DNA of 64,000 bases from Sulfurospirillum sp036802865 (GTDB lineage Bacteria; Campylobacterota; Campylobacteria; Campylobacterales; Sulfurospirillaceae): positions 558,001 through 622,000 of the forward strand of contig NZ_DAIRVK010000002.1 in NCBI RefSeq assembly GCF_036802865.1, in the 5' to 3' direction. The translations under genes were made by a program, and so were the position numbers. The notes beneath the pieces were generated by a model. That model made no database searches. It was not told where the DNA came from and saw nothing but the letters and a program-made list of their open reading frames with translations. Shown one piece after another: positions 61,931 to 64,000 of this stretch (its first letter is position 1; each line of letters opens with the position of its first letter).

Positions 61931-62606
61931 TCCCCTCTTTTCCTTTTATCAGTGATTCTCTTTTGTCTATCTGTTGCCAACCAAGTGTTGTTATTTGTGC
62001 CTCAAACTGATAGTGTGCGCGCATAATAGCCGAGCCATCTTTAACGACACCTTTAGTGGTGCGCTTTACATCTTTTCCCACTTCGAATTGAGGTTTAAAC
62101 AAGATGATAATGTCACTTTTAGCTAACCGATTAATATGTTCTAAAAGTGCCCCTACCCCAATAAATGAAACATCGCAACTGACCATATCATAAGTTCTTT
62201 CAGGCATAAAAAGTCGAATATCACTATTTTCATGTAAAATAATTCGAGAATCGACTTTTAGCGTGGGATGAAGTTGCTCATTTCCGACATCTACTGCTGT
62301 CACACTCTTTACATCCTCTTCCAACCAAACCTGTACAAATCCACCGGTACTGCTGCCAATATCAAGCACATCAATACCTTTAACTGATAAGCCTAATTCA
62401 TTGATAAACCCACGCAATTTTAATCCTGCACGGCTCACATATTGAGAAATCTTTTCAACCTCGACACTATCATTTTCGCCAATTTCAACAGAGCTTTTTC
62501 GCTCTACTTTTCCATTAACCCAAACACTGCCCTCTTTGATCAATTCTGCTGCTTTATTACGGCTTAGTGCATATCCCTTTTCAAATACATAACTATCTAG
62601 TCTCAT
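61890..62606 (-). CDS. tlyA: TlyA-family rRNA 2'-O-methyltransferase (hemolysin-like)
   Basis: 238 residues. N-terminal S4 RNA-binding domain (MRLDSYVFEKGYALSRNKAAEL) and an FtsJ-like methyltransferase domain with VLDIGSSTGGFVQVWLEEDV (SAM site), DVSFIGVGALLEHI and LFKPQFEVGKDV. TlyA methylates C1409 of 16S rRNA (and C1920 of 23S in some species), which sets capreomycin sensitivity. Overlaps ligA by 4 nt (ATGA). Confidence 0.94.
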   Translation of the reverse strand: MRLDSYVFEKGYALSRNKAAELIKEGSVWVNGKVERKSSVEIGENDSVEVEKISQYVSRAGLKLRGFINELGLSVKGIDVLDIGSSTGGFVQVWLEEDVKSVTAVDVGNEQLHPTLKVDSRIILHENSDIRLFMPERTYDMVSCDVSFIGVGALLEHINRLAKSDIIILFKPQFEVGKDVKRTTKGVVKDGSAIMRAHYQFEAQITTLGWQQIDKRESLIKGKEGNVETFYYFKKREC

Positions 62607-64000
62607 AAAATCATCTCGTTTAATTCACTTTCACTCAGTGTCTTTACACCCAGTTCTAAGGCTTTAGCTAACTTACTGCCTGCTTCTTCGCCATAAATGA
62701 CAAAATCGGTCTTTTTAGAGACACTTCCGCTTACTTTTGCACCCAATTTTTCTAACATCTCTTTTATTTCATCACGTGGTTGACTCATTGAACCTGTTAA
62801 AACTACCGTTTTACCTGTAAAAACAGACTCTGTTATCTCTAATTTTGAGGCAATAGGCTGAATAATGGCCATTAACTCATAGGTTTCGACCCGATTAACA
62901 TGGATAAACTCTACCAAACTCTTCGCCATCTCTTCGCCAAATCCCTCAAGTGCAATGATAGTTTCATACGTTGCTTCTAACCATTCCAATCCAAAAGTTC
63001 TTGCAATCTTTTTCGCTGCCACTTCGCCGATATGCTCAATGCCTAGAGCGTTAATAAACTTCTCTAAGCTCACGCCTTTGCTCTTTTCAATCGCTTCTAA
63101 AAGGTTGAAGGCTTTCTTCTCTTTAAAGCCCTCTAAGGCGAGTAATTGATCCAGCGTAAGCGTATATAAATCTTTTACATGTAAAACCCGTTTTTGAGCA
63201 TAGAGTTGTTCCACTATTTTATCACCGAGACCATCAATATTGAGGGCTTTTTTAGAAGCAAAGTGAATCATAGCACCAACGACTCTAGCATCGCAGGAGA
63301 GATTTTGACATTTAATGAGTGCCCCATCGTCTAAAAGCTCCTCTCCACATACAGGGCAGTTTAAAGGACGTTTTACAACCACTTCATTTCCACTTCTACG
63401 CTCTTCTAACACTTTAATGATTTTGGGAATGACATCTCCACTGCGAATGATGATAACGCTGTCTCCAATGCGGACATCCTTACGTTCTATTTCATCAAAA
63501 TTATGCAATGTTGCACGCTCTACGATGACGCCTTCGATATTGACCGCTTCCACTTCTGCCACAGGCGTTACAACACCTGTTCGACCTACTTGAAGGGTAA
63601 TGTCTTTGAGCCGTGTCACTTTCTCAATCGCAGGAAATTTAAACGCCACCATCCATTTAGGATACTTCACCGTATAGCCTAATTCTTCTTGCAAGCTTGT
63701 ATCATCGATCTTAACAACCATGCCATCCATCATCATTTCAATCTCATCACGCTTTGCAATCAATTCATCATAAAGGGTATGAACATCGTTTACATTTTGT
63801 GTTACAACAATTTTAGGAGGTTGTAAAAAACCAAGACTATAGACAAAACCCATCTTTTGACTCAAAAAACTCTGTGTTAAACTATTTACACCAATGCCCC
63901 ACGGATAAAACATCAGTTTACGCTTCGCCGTAATGCTCGTATCAAGCTGCCTAAGGCTCCCTGCTGCAGCATTGCGAGGGTTGGCAAACAAAGGCTCTCC
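62603..64000 (-). CDS. ligA: NAD-dependent DNA ligase, C-terminal two thirds (5' end outside window)
   Basis: About 465 codons visible; the frame runs off the right edge (GEPLFANPRNAAAGSLRQLD is internal). Seals nicks in replication and repair. Visible parts: end of the adenylation domain (DGMVVKIDD), OB fold (VGRTGVVTPVAEVEAV), a four-Cys zinc finger (CPVCGEELL and CQNLSCD), helix-hairpin-helix repeats (LALEGFKEKKAFNLLEAI, ALGIEHIGEVAAKKI) and a C-terminal BRCT domain (VVLTGSMSQPRDEIKEML). TTTACATGTAAA at 63174-63185 encodes VLHVKD. Confidence 0.97.
   Translation of the reverse strand, partial: GEPLFANPRNAAAGSLRQLDTSITAKRKLMFYPWGIGVNSLTQSFLSQKMGFVYSLGFLQPPKIVVTQNVNDVHTLYDELIAKRDEIEMMMDGMVVKIDDTSLQEELGYTVKYPKWMVAFKFPAIEKVTRLKDITLQVGRTGVVTPVAEVEAVNIEGVIVERATLHNFDEIERKDVRIGDSVIIIRSGDVIPKIIKVLEERRSGNEVVVKRPLNCPVCGEELLDDGALIKCQNLSCDARVVGAMIHFASKKALNIDGLGDKIVEQLYAQKRVLHVKDLYTLTLDQLLALEGFKEKKAFNLLEAIEKSKGVSLEKFINALGIEHIGEVAAKKIARTFGLEWLEATYETIIALEGFGEEMAKSLVEFIHVNRVETYELMAIIQPIASKLEITESVFTGKTVVLTGSMSQPRDEIKEMLEKLGAKVSGSVSKKTDFVIYGEEAGSKLAKALELGVKTLSESELNEMIL

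Noticed and set aside
1..64000. tRNA, rRNA, prophage or insertion sequences
   Set aside because: I looked for cloverleaf-like stretches, integrases, transposases and phage genes and found none I could support.

Overview
The window looks like a chromosome segment of a free-living Campylobacterota bacterium, most likely Sulfurospirillum or a close relative. I infer this from low GC, short intergenic gaps, many stop/start overlaps, and gene orders I know from Campylobacter jejuni: DUF2018 - exported protein - prenyl synthase - hemA - proS - fxsA - hemC - ubiD; peb4 - fba with divergent nth; nadE ... lpxK ... thrC - kdsB; flhA - Rrf2 regulator - divergent rpsO. A three-domain desulforubrerythrin of the C. 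jejuni type fits too. The genus is inference; no rRNA or tRNA gene is present.

Region 1-11186 (minus strand) is the accessory part. It reads as two similar modules in one operon. Module 1 is a four-helix membrane protein (11010-10444) overlapping by 4 nt a 558-residue protein with an N-terminal polymorphic-toxin type 44 domain (10447-8771). Module 2 is an exported protein (8740-7982) whose stop overlaps the start (TAATG) of a giant RTX protein (7982 to beyond base 1) with an N-terminal lysozyme-like domain. The two large proteins share a calcium-binding stalk that is identical in DNA over 847 bp, in direct orientation and in the same reading frame. One crossover there would graft the toxin domain onto the RTX stalk. 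Further duplications lie inside the RTX region.

Region 11652-13442 carries desulforubrerythrin and two small genes of unknown role. Region 13524-22260 is a nine-gene minus-strand transcript for haem, isoprenoid and menaquinone chemistry plus proS, fxsA and an inserted thiol-disulfide oxidoreductase, from one promoter near 22250 to a strong terminator at 13524-13572. Region 22560-25290 is a sulfur-assimilation operon (O-acetylhomoserine sulfhydrylase, a cysteine-free Rrf2 regulator, cysteine synthase). Then come a membrane GGDEF protein and valS.

Region 28892-37236 (mostly minus strand) holds mog, panE, hisD, a PLP enzyme, fba, peb4, a thioredoxin-like protein and pepD, with nth divergent. 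Region 37282-45884 (mostly plus) holds a lipoprotein, cmoB, a hotdog protein, nadE, a DegT-type aminotransferase, lpxK, argB, thrC and kdsB. Region 45943-50600 has two unknown small proteins, dsbD, ppk2 and an HD-GYP protein. Region 50720-54190 is the hrcA-grpE-dnaK heat-shock operon with recognisable HspR- and HrcA-type operators. Region 54294-58123 has a small HTH pair, rpsO, an Fe-S type Rrf2 regulator and flhA. Region 58172-64000 ends with a DHH phosphoesterase, cmoA, a soluble GGDEF protein, ribF, tlyA and the 3' part of ligA.

Two dispersed signals cut across genes: the palindrome TTTACATGTAAA, found six times and usually read as Leu-His-Val-Lys inside genes, and a family of structured leaders about 100 nt long just upstream of thrC, dnaK, fba and a hotdog gene, always in the orientation of the downstream gene.
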